Shown here piece by piece: positions 13,978 to 22,758 of a DNA stretch of 64,000 bases. The stretch is from an uncultured Ilyobacter sp. (GTDB taxonomy: Bacteria > Fusobacteriota > Fusobacteriia > Fusobacteriales > Fusobacteriaceae). Within the stretch, counting starts at the first letter, position 1; every line of letters begins with the position of its first letter. Under the pieces are notes generated by a model that made no database searches, was not told the DNA's origin, and worked only from the letters and a program-made list of their open reading frames with translations. The stretch is from the NCBI RefSeq assembly GCF_963668085.1, contig NZ_OY764059.1, positions 248,001 to 312,000 on the forward strand. The letters run 5' to 3'. The translations under genes and the position numbers were made by a program.

Positions 13978-14008
13978 CTGTCCAGGGTGAATGCCCTGGG
14001 CTTTTTTG
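13978..14008 (+). terminator. Rho-independent terminator after rplS
   Basis: TCCAGGG / CCCTGGG stem with loop TGAATG, then six T residues. The 234 bases after it (14009-14242) are AT-rich; no gene or convincing promoter was recognised there. Confidence 0.88.
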
Positions 14009-14242
14009 ATTGTTATAAAAAAATATATAGAAAAAAATAACATAGAAATAATTTTATTTTTTGCAAGATAAAAAAATATCTAAAAATAATAGATCTACAG
14101 GAGTAATAAAAATATTAAAATCAAAGTTTGTGAAAAACAGAATACTGCAAAATAGGGAAAAAGATAACTATTATTTACAGGACTAAGTAGATGAAATATA
14201 CTAGAAAAGTAGAGAAGAACTGTTAATAATAGGAGGGGTTTA

Positions 14243-14392
14243 ATGGAAAAGATCAAATGTCCGCATTGTGGGAATCTATCAGGTGAGGTAGATTATGAAA
14301 AAAGTACGAAATATTTTATTTGTAATGAATGCAGTTCGATGTTTCATACGATTCAGGAAAACGGGAAAATAAAAGTAGAACTAGAAGGATAA
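14243..14392 (+). CDS. Small zinc-ribbon protein, 49 residues
   Basis: A short gene with AGGAGGGG nine bases before its ATG. The product begins MEKIKCPHCGNLSGEV and has a second knuckle CNEC, giving a CxxC-(17)-CxxC zinc ribbon (C6, C9, C27, C30), followed by a short acidic/basic tail. It ends at TAA 14390-14392, which merges into a strong terminator, so the gene is a separate transcription unit. Such single-ribbon proteins may bind nucleic acid or a protein partner, but nothing indicates a specific role. Reality is supported by the strong ribosome-binding site, the paired cysteines and the dedicated terminator. Confidence 0.75.
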   Translation: MEKIKCPHCGNLSGEVDYEKSTKYFICNECSSMFHTIQENGKIKVELEG

Positions 14393-14420
14393 GCCGGCAT
14401 ATGCCGGCTTATTTTATTTT
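14391..14420 (+). terminator. Rho-independent terminator after the zinc-ribbon gene
   Basis: Perfect palindrome AAGCCGGCAT/ATGCCGGCTT followed by ATTTTATTTT. Confidence 0.85.
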
Positions 14421-14513
14421 CTAAATAGATCAAGAACAATGGGGTAAAAAAAGTCGAAAAAAATAATTAATTATGTTAAAATAGAAAAGTAAAATACTGA
14501 AAGAGGTGCATAA

Positions 14514-15434
14514 ATGGAAAAAGAAAAAATCATAATTAATGGAATTTTTTACCTGTTTCTAACAACGTGTTTTCTTTTGTTGTGGATAAAAGAAAAAGAA
14601 GTGGTTGAACTTATCAAAGAGTATAGGGGAGCCTTCTCTGGAAAAATAATCTCTATATTTAACATAGAGAGTCCAACAACTCAAAAAGGGGTAAAAAAGA
14701 CTGTTAATTTTTTAGAAACAATCGGATCGGCACTTATACTAGTTCTGATAATTCAAAAGTTTTATTTGGGAAATTTTCTTGTTCCAACGGGGTCAATGAT
14801 ACCAACAATTATGCCAAAAGACAGAATATTTGGAAACATGGTAGTTTATAGTTTTAAACAACCTGAACGGGAAGATATAATAGTCTTTAGAGAACCAGTA
14901 GAAAATAAAGTCTTGTACACAAAAAGAGTCATGGGACTTCCAGGAGAAGAGGTGAAAATAGAGTTTGGACATCTCTATGTAAATAACAAAAGAATAGACA
15001 GCAGAGAATACTCTAATCTTGGCTTTATAGAGTATAATACTTGGACGATACCTAAAAAAGGTGATACTATCGAAATTGTACCTGGGGCTGATTATTCGTC
15101 TGAAATAAAAAGTGAGGATATAAAAGAGATTCAAGAATTTTTACTTGAAAAACCTGGTCAGTTGAGAGAGATTCTCCCAGATGTTGACTTTTATGTAAAT
15201 GGTAAAAAAACGGGAATGATTTTGGATTTTATTCATGACAAGAACACAATAGATGAGATATTGGAAGGAAAAACTATAAAAACTCAAATTGATGAAAATT
15301 ATTATATGGTTTTAGGGGACAACACAGATGGAAGTTATGATTCTAGAATGTGGGGATTTGTTGCAGAGAGCAGAATAAAAGGAAAGGCCTTTGTAAGATT
15401 CTGGCCGTTAAACAGAGTCGGATTGGTAAAATAA
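14514..15434 (+). CDS. lepB: Signal peptidase I
   Basis: Membrane serine protease that removes signal peptides from exported proteins on the outer face of the inner membrane. 306 residues, the two-span Gram-negative style with membrane segments at about 8-25 and 70-86. The catalytic Ser94 is in VPTGSMIPT, the general-base Lys137 is in YTKRVMGLPGE, and the conserved DNTDGSYDSRMWGFV box lies near the C-terminus. An insertion of about 80 residues (about 170-260) sits between the Lys box and the last box, similar to larger LepB forms. Start ATG 14514 follows GAGGTG. It heads a tight run lepB-rimI-purB-Gx transporter-glmM. Confidence 0.95.
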   Translation: MEKEKIIINGIFYLFLTTCFLLLWIKEKEVVELIKEYRGAFSGKIISIFNIESPTTQKGVKKTVNFLETIGSALILVLIIQKFYLGNFLVPTGSMIPTIMPKDRIFGNMVVYSFKQPEREDIIVFREPVENKVLYTKRVMGLPGEEVKIEFGHLYVNNKRIDSREYSNLGFIEYNTWTIPKKGDTIEIVPGADYSSEIKSEDIKEIQEFLLEKPGQLREILPDVDFYVNGKKTGMILDFIHDKNTIDEILEGKTIKTQIDENYYMVLGDNTDGSYDSRMWGFVAESRIKGKAFVRFWPLNRVGLVK

Positions 15435-15443
15435 GGGGACTAG

Positions 15444-15875
15444 ATGCAGGTAATTCAAGGGATGGATATAGAGAGTATAGAGGAACTCTACAAGTTAGAG
15501 AAAAAATGCTTTCCAGGCAACTCCTATAGCAGGGACTCATTGTTTAAGATGTTGGGAAACAGCAGATATCATTTCTGGGGAGTCTGGAAAAATGAAAAAC
15601 TAGTAGGATACTCAATTCTTCTAGACAGCATCGATATTTTCGAGATAATGAAGATAGCTGTGGACACAACAAACAGAAACCAGGGTATAGGGGAGGAGCT
15701 GCTCAGAACTATATCTCATGATGTTGAAAAAAGCATACATCTAGAAGTCAGGGAAAGTAATCTTGCAGCTATAAAACTATATGAAAAAATGGGGTTTGAG
15801 AATCTCTTTAAAAGGAAAGATTACTATGGTGATACCGGGGAAGATGCTCTAGTGATGGCGTTAAGTAAACAATAA
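15444..15875 (+). CDS. rimI: Ribosomal-protein-alanine N-acetyltransferase RimI-like (GNAT)
   Basis: GNAT-fold acetyltransferase of 143 residues. RimI proteins acetylate the N-terminal alanine of ribosomal protein S18 with acetyl-CoA. The acetyl-CoA binding motif is NRNQGIGEELLR (about 73-84), followed by LEVRESNLAAIKLYEKMGF, the typical RimI motif B, and a terminal DALVMALSK stretch. The start follows AGGGGAC nine bases after lepB. Other GNAT substrates are possible, but length and motif B favour RimI. Confidence 0.85.
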   Translation: MQVIQGMDIESIEELYKLEKKCFPGNSYSRDSLFKMLGNSRYHFWGVWKNEKLVGYSILLDSIDIFEIMKIAVDTTNRNQGIGEELLRTISHDVEKSIHLEVRESNLAAIKLYEKMGFENLFKRKDYYGDTGEDALVMALSKQ

Positions 15876-15938
15876 CCAAAATACCTATATTAATTGGGTC
15901 ATTTAAAAAATAAATTATTTATGAAAGGGTGGAAAAAA

Positions 15939-17372
15939 TTGGAAAATAACGTTTATTCAAATCCATTGGTTGAAAGGTATGGATCAAAAGAGATGCTGGA
16001 GAATTTTTCTCCTGACAAAAAGTTTTCCACGTGGAGAAAACTTTGGGTAGCACTGGCAGAAGCTCAGAAAGACTTGGGGCTTAACATCACCGAGGAACAA
16101 CTAGAAGAGATGAGAGAGAATGTAAATAACATCGATTACGAACTTGCAAAGGTAAAAGAGCGTGAGTTTAGACATGATGTAATGGCTCATGTGCACACAT
16201 TTGGTACGGCAGCTCCTAAGGCTATGCCTATAATTCATTTAGGTGCTACAAGTGCCTTTGTAGGAGACAACACTGATCTAATCCAAATAAAGGACGGACT
16301 TGAAATTCTTAAAGCAAAGATGGTCAATGTAATTGACTCAACGGCTAAATTCTCTGTTGAGTATAAGGACCTTCCTACACTTGGATTTACACATTTTCAG
16401 CCTGCACAGCTTACTACAGTTGGAAAGAGAGCTACTTTGTGGCTTCAGAGCCTACTACTTGACTTTGAAGAACTTGAATTCAGAGAAGAAACTCTAAGAT
16501 TCAGAGGGGTAAAAGGTACAACTGGAACTCAAGCAAGTTACTTAGAGCTATTTAACGGTGAATTTGAAAAGGTTAAGAAATTAGATGAAATAGTAGCAGA
16601 AAAAATGGGGTTCGGTAAAAGCTTCTTGGTAACCGGTCAGACATATGACAGAAAAGTTGATTCAGAGATACTTAACCTGCTTTCAAATATAGCTCAGTCG
16701 GCACACAAGTTCACCAATGACCTGAGATTATTACAACATCTAAAAGAGATAGAGGAGCCATTTGAAAAAAGTCAAATAGGGTCTTCTGCAATGGCCTATA
16801 AAAGGAATCCAATGAGAAGTGAGAGAATTTCATCTCTTGCTAAATTTGTAGTTGCAATGCAGCAAAGTACAGCTATGACTGCTGCTACACAATGGTTTGA
16901 GAGAACTCTTGATGACTCAGCAAACAAAAGACTCTCTATACCTCAGGCTTTTCTGGCAATAGATTCAATACTTTTGATCTGGCAGAATATAATGGACGGC
17001 CTAGTGGTATATCCTAAGATGATAGAAAAGCGTATTATGTCAGAACTTCCGTTTATGGCAACTGAATATATAATAATGGAAGGTGTAAAAAACGGAGGAG
17101 ACAGACAGGAGCTTCATGAAAGAATAAGAGTTCATTCTATGGAAGCTGCAAAAACTGTGAAACTAGAGGGAAAAGAGAATGACCTCATAGAAAGAATTTT
17201 AAAAGATGATTATTTTAATATAGACAAAGAGAGACTCTTAGAAATTTTAGATCCTAAAAATTTCGTTGGATTTTCTGCAGAGCAAACTGTAGAGTTTATT
17301 GAAAAAGACGTAAATCCTATCATAAAAAAATACGAGGCTATGATCGGAATCGAAGCGGAGTTAAGAGTATAG
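15939..17372 (+). CDS. purB: Adenylosuccinate lyase
   Basis: Catalyses two fumarate-releasing steps of purine synthesis (SAICAR to AICAR, adenylosuccinate to AMP). The fumarase-superfamily signature GSSAMAYKRNPMRSERI lies at about 280-296, with the catalytic serine in its flexible loop; the catalytic histidine region TLGFTHFQPAQ and the HDVMAHV motif are also visible. Start chosen is TTG 15939, six bases after AAAGGGTGG, giving 477 residues; an in-frame ATG at 15921 and a TTG at 15894 lack a good ribosome-binding site. The stop overlaps the GTG of the next gene by one base, so the two are coupled. Confidence 0.95.
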   Translation: MENNVYSNPLVERYGSKEMLENFSPDKKFSTWRKLWVALAEAQKDLGLNITEEQLEEMRENVNNIDYELAKVKEREFRHDVMAHVHTFGTAAPKAMPIIHLGATSAFVGDNTDLIQIKDGLEILKAKMVNVIDSTAKFSVEYKDLPTLGFTHFQPAQLTTVGKRATLWLQSLLLDFEELEFREETLRFRGVKGTTGTQASYLELFNGEFEKVKKLDEIVAEKMGFGKSFLVTGQTYDRKVDSEILNLLSNIAQSAHKFTNDLRLLQHLKEIEEPFEKSQIGSSAMAYKRNPMRSERISSLAKFVVAMQQSTAMTAATQWFERTLDDSANKRLSIPQAFLAIDSILLIWQNIMDGLVVYPKMIEKRIMSELPFMATEYIIMEGVKNGGDRQELHERIRVHSMEAAKTVKLEGKENDLIERILKDDYFNIDKERLLEILDPKNFVGFSAEQTVEFIEKDVNPIIKKYEAMIGIEAELRV

Positions 17373-17887
17373 TGTCGAAAAATAAAAGAGAGGGCTATCT
17401 AATTGCGTTGGTTTTGATAGCCCTTTATTTTTCACTTCTTGAGAATCTAATACCGAAACCATTTCCTTGGATGAAGATAGGGTTAGCAAATCTAGCTACA
17501 ATTATAGCTCTCGAAAAGTTTGATAAAAAGATGGCCTTTGAAGTGGTAGGGCTCAGGATAATTATACAAGGACTGATGCTAGGAACTCTTTTTACTCCTG
17601 GTTTTTTTGTAAGTCTGACAGCAGGGACTGCGAGCACCGGAGTAATGGTATTTTTATATAATTTCAGAAAAAATCTAAGTTTAATGGCAATAAGTTCCTT
17701 TTCAGCTGTGGTGCATAATATAACACAGCTTTTTGTAGTTTACTTTTTAATGTTTAGAAATATAGATGTTTATACTAAATCCATACTTAGTTTTGTACTG
17801 CTTTTTCTAGCTCTTGGATGGGTTTCCGGAATGGTGACAGGGTATCTAGGAGAGAGATTAAATTTGAGAAGGAGGATAAAAAATTGA
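17372..17887 (+). CDS. Gx transporter family membrane protein (heptaprenyl diphosphate synthase component I-like)
   Basis: 171 residues with about five hydrophobic spans. The family (also named heptaprenyl diphosphate synthase subunit I) resembles ECF-type S components and is common in Firmicutes and Fusobacteria; the substrate is unknown. Family features are the N-terminal ALYFSLLENLIP, KIGLANLATI, GLMLGTLFTPGF and SLTAGTASTGVM segments. It starts at GTG 17372 overlapping the purB stop, and its own stop overlaps the TTG start of glmM, so it is translated as part of this operon. No energy-coupling module is nearby. Confidence 0.75.
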   Translation: MSKNKREGYLIALVLIALYFSLLENLIPKPFPWMKIGLANLATIIALEKFDKKMAFEVVGLRIIIQGLMLGTLFTPGFFVSLTAGTASTGVMVFLYNFRKNLSLMAISSFSAVVHNITQLFVVYFLMFRNIDVYTKSILSFVLLFLALGWVSGMVTGYLGERLNLRRRIKN

Positions 17888-19239
17888 GAAAATATTTTGG
17901 AACTGACGGGATAAGAGGCGAAGCCAATAAAGAACTTACAGTTGATATAGCCTTGAGACTAGGATACGCCATAGGACATTATCTAAGGAAAAAAAATCCA
18001 GATAAGAAGCAGAAGGTAATAATGGGTACTGACACAAGAATTTCTGGATATATGTTAAGATCTGCTCTTTTTGCAGGGATGACCTCTATGGGGGTAGATA
18101 TAGATTTTGTAGGGGTAATCCCAACTCCTGGGGTATCTTATCTAACTAGAAGACTTTCTGCAGATGCAGGTATAATGATATCAGCATCACACAATCCAGC
18201 AAAAGACAACGGGATAAAGATCTTTGCCTCAAACGGATATAAACTTCCTGACGAGGTAGAACTTGAGCTAGAAGATCTTATGGATAGATTTGATGAGATA
18301 AGCAAGGAATGCATGCCTGGAGATAAGGTAGGTAAATTTAAGTATGCTGACAATGAGTATTATCTATACAGGGACTATCTAATATCTACTGTAAAAGGAG
18401 ATTTTTCAGGTATAAAAATAATATTGGATACTGCAAATGGAGCCGCCTATAGAATAGCAAGACAAGTATTTTTGGCTTTAGGTGCTGAGATAGTCGTAAT
18501 AAACGATGCTCCAAACGGGACAAACATAAATGTGAAATGCGGTTCTACCCACCCAGAGATACTTGCTAAAGTCGTAACAGGCTATGAGGCCGATCTTGGT
18601 CTTGCCTATGATGGAGATGCTGATAGACTTATGGCAGTAGACAAGAATGGGAATGTAATAGATGGTGACAAGATAATAGCAATTCTTGCCAAAGAACTAA
18701 AAAGCAAGGGAGAGCTAAATGACAACAGAGTTGTAACTACTGTTATGAGTAATATGGGATTTGAAAACTATCTAGATAAAAACGGAATAGGCCTTATTAG
18801 GGCAAATGTTGGGGACAGATATGTTTTGGAAAAAATGAAAGTAAATGGATTGAATATAGGGGGAGAACAGTCAGGACATATAATTTTATTAGATTATAAT
18901 ACAACTGGAGATGGTGTTCTAACTTCGCTTAAACTAGTAGAGGCTTTGAGAGATAGTGAAAAAAGTCTTGATGAGCATGTGGTTGATATCCGTGACTGGC
19001 CGCAGGTACTCATAAACATAAGAGTCTCAAATGATAAAAAGAACCTGTGGAATAAGAGTAAAAAAATTATGGATATAATACAGAAAAAAGAGGGAGAGAT
19101 GTCTGGAATGGGACGTGTACTAGTAAGAACCTCTGGAACTGAGCCGATAGTGAGGGTAATGGTAGAAGGTAAAAAACAAGAGATGGTGGACTCTGTAGCC
19201 CTAGAAATTTCTGAGGTAGTGAAGCAAGAACTTTCTTAA
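17884..19239 (+). CDS. glmM: Phosphoglucosamine mutase
   Basis: Converts glucosamine-6-phosphate to glucosamine-1-phosphate for peptidoglycan and LPS precursors. Start TTG 17884 lies eight bases after GAAGGAGG and yields MRKYFGTDGIRGEA, the canonical N-terminus; the longer open frame from 17818 is not the gene. 451 residues. The active phosphoserine is S102 in ISASHNPAKDNGIK, the Mg2+ loop DGDADR is at 243-248, the sugar-binding GGEQSGHI lies near 320, and the phosphate-binding RTSGTEP near the C-terminus. It overlaps the preceding gene by four bases (TTGA). Confidence 0.96.
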   Translation: MRKYFGTDGIRGEANKELTVDIALRLGYAIGHYLRKKNPDKKQKVIMGTDTRISGYMLRSALFAGMTSMGVDIDFVGVIPTPGVSYLTRRLSADAGIMISASHNPAKDNGIKIFASNGYKLPDEVELELEDLMDRFDEISKECMPGDKVGKFKYADNEYYLYRDYLISTVKGDFSGIKIILDTANGAAYRIARQVFLALGAEIVVINDAPNGTNINVKCGSTHPEILAKVVTGYEADLGLAYDGDADRLMAVDKNGNVIDGDKIIAILAKELKSKGELNDNRVVTTVMSNMGFENYLDKNGIGLIRANVGDRYVLEKMKVNGLNIGGEQSGHIILLDYNTTGDGVLTSLKLVEALRDSEKSLDEHVVDIRDWPQVLINIRVSNDKKNLWNKSKKIMDIIQKKEGEMSGMGRVLVRTSGTEPIVRVMVEGKKQEMVDSVALEISEVVKQELS

Positions 19240-19258
19240 AGTTCTTGCAATTTCTTTT
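19224..19258 (+). terminator. Terminator overlapping the glmM stop codon
   Basis: Stem GCAAGAACTTT / AAAGTTCTTGC (19224-19234 and 19238-19248) with loop CTT, then AATTTCTTTT. The TAA stop at 19237-19239 is inside the hairpin. Confidence 0.8.
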
Positions 19259-19569
19259 AGAATGGTCTATTGTATAATATATAAAATAAATAAAAGTATC
19301 ACAAAGTATAAGAAAATATGAAAAAAAGATTTTATATAAACAATCTTATGAAGAATTCTAAAAGAAGATAGTGTCTAAATAAGACGGAAAACAATTCTAA
19401 AAAGGCCTGATATGTTTCAAAAAAATACAAAAAAAATAAAAAAATAAAAAAAATAATGCAAAAATAAAAAAAATGAGCTATCATGTATTATGTCAATTTA
19501 AAAATTAGTGATTTTTTGTGAAAAACTTATTGATTTTATCAAGAATGTGAATTATATTAGAGGTGAAAT
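19259..19569 (+). other. AT-rich non-coding gap with a 12-bp inverted repeat
   Basis: No gene seen. TTCTTTTAGAAT (19252-19263) is exactly repeated in inverse as ATTCTAAAAGAA (19355-19366), about 90 bp apart, and a shorter copy (AATTCTAAAAA) follows near 19392. TTGATT (19530-19535) with TATATT (19553-19558) at 17 nt spacing resembles a promoter, but its predicted start point would leave almost no ribosome-binding site for the gene at 19570. Confidence 0.5.
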
Positions 19570-20283
19570 ATGTATCGGGAGTTTGCAAAAGTTTATGACA
19601 AGTTTATGGAGTTAGCTGATTATGACGAATGGCATGACTTTGTATCCTATGTTATAGAAGGAAATAATCCCGGTGGAAAGACCTTGCTAGACCTGGGATG
19701 TGGAACTGGCGAAGTACTAAAAAGGTTTTTAGAAGAGTATGAGTGTACAGGTGTTGACATTTCTGAGGATATGCTTTTGGTTACTAGAGAAAAACTGAAC
19801 GATTTAGGAAAGGATGTTCCGTTACTGTGTCAAGATATGAAAGAGCTTAGTTTGGATAAAAAGTACGACATAGTAATATCTTTGTTTGACACTGTGAATC
19901 ATCTTGTGAGTATAGGGGATTTAGAAAAACTTTTTGAGAGAATAAAAATTCATTTGAATACCAAGGGGATATACATATTTGATGTTGTAGACAGAAACTT
20001 CATGGATGAGATGTTTCCTGATGGATTTTTTATAGATCAACGAGAGGATATGACAGTGATCTGGGAACATTATTTTGAAGATCAACTAGATTGTATAGAG
20101 ACAACTTTTTTTGTAGAAGAAAAAGAAGGCCTGTATAAAAAGTACAGGGAAAAGCACATTAAAAAAATTTATACTCATAAAGAGATACAGGAAGCTGCCG
20201 AGAAATCTGGACTTCATGTGGAAAATATCTATGAAGAAAGCAGTCTTGCTGGGGAGCGTTTTTTTTATGTAATAAAGAAATAG
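19570..20283 (+). CDS. Class I SAM-dependent methyltransferase
   Basis: 237 residues with a Rossmann methyltransferase core: motif I TLLDLGCGTGEV (about 38-49), acidic loop CTGVDISEDML (about 60-70), motif for adenine binding CQDMKELSL, and DIVISLFDTVNHL (motif IV region). The C-terminal half (VIWEHYFEDQLDCIETTFFV...) matches small-molecule methyltransferases of Firmicutes and Fusobacteria; the substrate is unknown. The start follows GAGGTGAA. It lies only 28 bp upstream of the first ATP synthase gene and may be cotranscribed with that operon, but no functional link is established. Confidence 0.8.
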   Translation: MYREFAKVYDKFMELADYDEWHDFVSYVIEGNNPGGKTLLDLGCGTGEVLKRFLEEYECTGVDISEDMLLVTREKLNDLGKDVPLLCQDMKELSLDKKYDIVISLFDTVNHLVSIGDLEKLFERIKIHLNTKGIYIFDVVDRNFMDEMFPDGFFIDQREDMTVIWEHYFEDQLDCIETTFFVEEKEGLYKKYREKHIKKIYTHKEIQEAAEKSGLHVENIYEESSLAGERFFYVIKK

Positions 20284-20311
20284 AAAACCAATTCAAAAGC
20301 TGGTGATTTTG

Positions 20312-20524
20312 ATGAAAAATCTTTATAAGGATATAGTTTACTATTTCTCTTTGCTCGGTTATCTGGGCTTTGTTATGGTTTTCAACATTCTTTTTTTTAT
20401 AATTATTTATAAGATAATTGAAAAGTATTTTTTTTCAAGTGATTTGTTGTTTATAACCTTTACCCTTATAGGGATATTCAGTGGTTTTTATAACTCGTAT
20501 AAGCTGATTATGAAAAAAAAATAA
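20312..20524 (+). CDS. atpZ: AtpZ/AtpI-family small membrane protein
   Basis: 70 residues with two hydrophobic spans (about 10-33 and 42-58) joined by a short loop, ending in a basic KLIMKKK tail. The GYLGFVMVFNILFFIIIYKIIEKYF and FTLIGIFSGFYNSYKL pattern fits AtpZ proteins encoded ahead of F-type ATP synthase operons, which are implicated in assembly or divalent-cation supply. Start ATG 20312 is preferred over the in-frame GTG at 20303, because the GGTGAT element precedes it. Its place directly before atpI and atpB supports the call. Confidence 0.7.
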   Translation: MKNLYKDIVYYFSLLGYLGFVMVFNILFFIIIYKIIEKYFFSSDLLFITFTLIGIFSGFYNSYKLIMKKK

Positions 20525-20556
20525 AGAGAAAAAATACTTAAATTTATGGTGGTTTG

Positions 20557-20940
20557 ATGAATCAAGAGATAAAAAAAGTTCTTAAAAATTCAATTATCAC
20601 AACGGTAATTGTCCTTATCTATGGAATTTTGATAAGAAGTCCAATTATATATATTGGAATGTTTGGGGGATGTGTAATTTCCTGTGTGGGTTTTTACAGT
20701 ATCTGCCTAGAGGCAGAGGCAGCTGTGAGAAATAATAATCCATTTAAAGTAACAGTTACAGGATATCTAAAAAGATATTTGATATACGGTATTTATTTGG
20801 GTCTACTTATAAAATTTTTAGGTATTCCCACTTTTTTAGGCGGGGCTATAGGTCTACTGAACATAAAGTTTAACATTGCACTTATGGCTATTTTAACCGT
20901 TATAAAAAAAATACAAAGCAGGTTAAAAAAATTAAAATAA
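20557..20940 (+). CDS. atpI: ATP synthase subunit I (AtpI)
   Basis: 127 residues with four hydrophobic segments and a basic C-terminus (KKIQSRLKKLK). AtpI proteins act as assembly factors for the c-ring, and the P. modestum atpI was shown to aid c11 ring formation. Start ATG 20557 is three bases after the in-frame TTG 20554 and has GGTGG upstream. Sequence conservation of AtpI is low, so the call rests on length, topology and position immediately before atpB. Confidence 0.82.
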   Translation: MNQEIKKVLKNSIITTVIVLIYGILIRSPIIYIGMFGGCVISCVGFYSICLEAEAAVRNNNPFKVTVTGYLKRYLIYGIYLGLLIKFLGIPTFLGGAIGLLNIKFNIALMAILTVIKKIQSRLKKLK

Positions 20941-20969
20941 TTTTAAAGAAAGGGGGTCAACGGAGAGTT

Positions 20970-21836
20970 ATGAAAAAATTTGGACCTGTAATACTTGCAG
21001 CAATAATAGCAGTTTTTACCTTTGCCATGAAGATGCTTGGAATTGTTCAGTTTGAAACTCCACCACTGGTAGAAGGGCCAAAGATAATGTTTTATGTGCC
21101 ACTTCCACAGTCGATGCATGATTTTCCTTTTGCTTTAAAAATGGCAGAAGGCAGTTATGGATTTCCTGTAACAATAACAATAATCAGTACATGGTGTGTT
21201 ATGTTATTCCTTATATTAATTTTTAGATGGGCATCGCAAAATCTAGAAATTATGCCAGGAAAAAAGCAGGCATTTTTTGAAACTGTATATGCATTCTTTG
21301 ATGCATTGATAGGACAAATGTTAGGTGCTTGGAAGAAAAAATATTTCACTTATATCTCTACATTATTTTTATTTATACTTATTTCAAATATTGTTTCATT
21401 TTTTCCAATTCCAGGATTTTCTTTTGAAGGCGGTCTCTTAAAAATTGCACCTGCACTAAGAACACCAACTGCAGATCTTAACACAACAGTGGGTCTGGCT
21501 TTAATAACCACCTACAGTTTTATGGCTGCTTCATTTAGAGTATCAGGATTTTTTGGATTTTTTAAAGGTTTGTTTGAACCTATGCCGCTCATGTTTCCCA
21601 TTAACCTGGCTGGGGAATTTGCAAAGCCGACAAATATTTCAATCAGACTTTTTGGAAATATGTTTGCAGGAATGGTAATACTGGGATTACTTTATAAAGC
21701 AGCTCCAGCTTTGATACCGGCACCTATGCATCTATATTTCGACTTATTTAGTGGTATTGTACAGAGTTTCGTATTTATAATGTTAACAATGGTATATATT
21801 CAAGGTTCCATTGGAGACGCGGAGTATGTTGATTAA
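20970..21836 (+). CDS. atpB: Na+-translocating ATP synthase subunit a
   Basis: Stator channel subunit that passes ions to and from the rotating c-ring. 288 residues with five or six membrane helices. The essential arginine is R226 in NISIRLFGNMFAG, the equivalent of aR227 in the P. modestum and I. tartaricus enzymes. The long periplasmic N-terminal part (residues about 25-65) also follows those enzymes. The start has GGAGAG upstream, with a second purine-rich AAAGGGGG further up. Na+ specificity is inferred mainly from subunit c. Confidence 0.95.
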   Translation: MKKFGPVILAAIIAVFTFAMKMLGIVQFETPPLVEGPKIMFYVPLPQSMHDFPFALKMAEGSYGFPVTITIISTWCVMLFLILIFRWASQNLEIMPGKKQAFFETVYAFFDALIGQMLGAWKKKYFTYISTLFLFILISNIVSFFPIPGFSFEGGLLKIAPALRTPTADLNTTVGLALITTYSFMAASFRVSGFFGFFKGLFEPMPLMFPINLAGEFAKPTNISIRLFGNMFAGMVILGLLYKAAPALIPAPMHLYFDLFSGIVQSFVFIMLTMVYIQGSIGDAEYVD

Positions 21837-21864
21837 ATTTTTTTATTAGAAATATATTTTTTAA

Positions 21865-22149
<285 letters not shown>

Positions 22150-22251
22150 TTTTAGGAAGGTCGCTATCCTGAAAGGGATGCTGCCAAATTTTGACGAGAA
22201 AGCTTTGCGATTTATGCATAGAAATCGTTCCACAGAAAGGAGGTAGACGAC
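22150..22251 (+). other. atpE-atpF spacer with possible structure
   Basis: The longest spacer inside the ATP synthase operon (102 bp). It holds an imperfect ATCC-TGAAA-GGGAT hairpin near 22167 and ends with the strong AAAGGAGGT site of atpF. An 11-codon frame (22214-22246) ends inside that site. It may set the lower expression of subunit b relative to c; this is inference. Confidence 0.4.
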
Positions 22252-22758
22252 TTGGCAACACAAAATATGCCTGCTGTGTCTATTGACATTAATATGTTTT
22301 GGCAGATCATAAACTTTTTGATTTTAATGTTTTTCTTTAAAAAATATTTTCAAAAGCCGATCTCCAAGATGTTAGATGCTAGGAAAGAAAAGATAGCTAA
22401 CGAGTTGAAACAGGCTGAAACAGATAGAAAAATGGCAGCTGAGGCCAATGAGGAAACCCAAGGGATCCTGAAAGCGGCTAAGGCAGAAGCTAATGAAATT
22501 CTTTTGAGGGCTGAAAAGAAAGCTGATGAAAGAAAAGAGACTATTTTAAAAGAAGCCAATGCTCAAAGAGAAAAGACTATAAAGTCTGCTGAATTAGAAG
22601 TCGAAAAAATGAAAAAACAGGCTAGAAAAGAACTTCAATCAGAAGTTACTGCTTTAGCGGTTAGTCTTGCTGAAAAGATGATTAACGAAAGACTTGATTC
22701 TAAATTGGGAGAAAACCTACTCAATGACTTTATTGAAGAGGTAGGCGAAGACAGATGA
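22252..22758 (+). CDS. atpF: ATP synthase subunit b
   Basis: Peripheral stalk subunit, 168 residues. One N-terminal membrane span (about 10-30, FWQIINFLILMFFFKKYF) is followed by KPISKMLDARKEKI and a long charged coiled coil rich in Ala, Glu and Lys, which dimerises and reaches up to subunit delta. It starts with TTG 22252 after a strong AAGGAGGT; no ATG is available upstream. The ATGA overlap with atpH (22755-22758) implies coupled translation. Confidence 0.95.
   Translation: MATQNMPAVSIDINMFWQIINFLILMFFFKKYFQKPISKMLDARKEKIANELKQAETDRKMAAEANEETQGILKAAKAEANEILLRAEKKADERKETILKEANAQREKTIKSAELEVEKMKKQARKELQSEVTALAVSLAEKMINERLDSKLGENLLNDFIEEVGEDR

Noticed and set aside
19530..19558. TTGATT-17-TATATT as the promoter of the methyltransferase/ATP synthase operon
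   Set aside because: Its predicted start point would remove the ribosome-binding site at 19560-19567, so another promoter probably serves the gene.
22214..22246. 11-codon frame in the atpE-atpF spacer as a leader peptide
   Set aside because: No ribosome-binding site of its own, and it simply runs into the atpF site; kept only as a note on the spacer.
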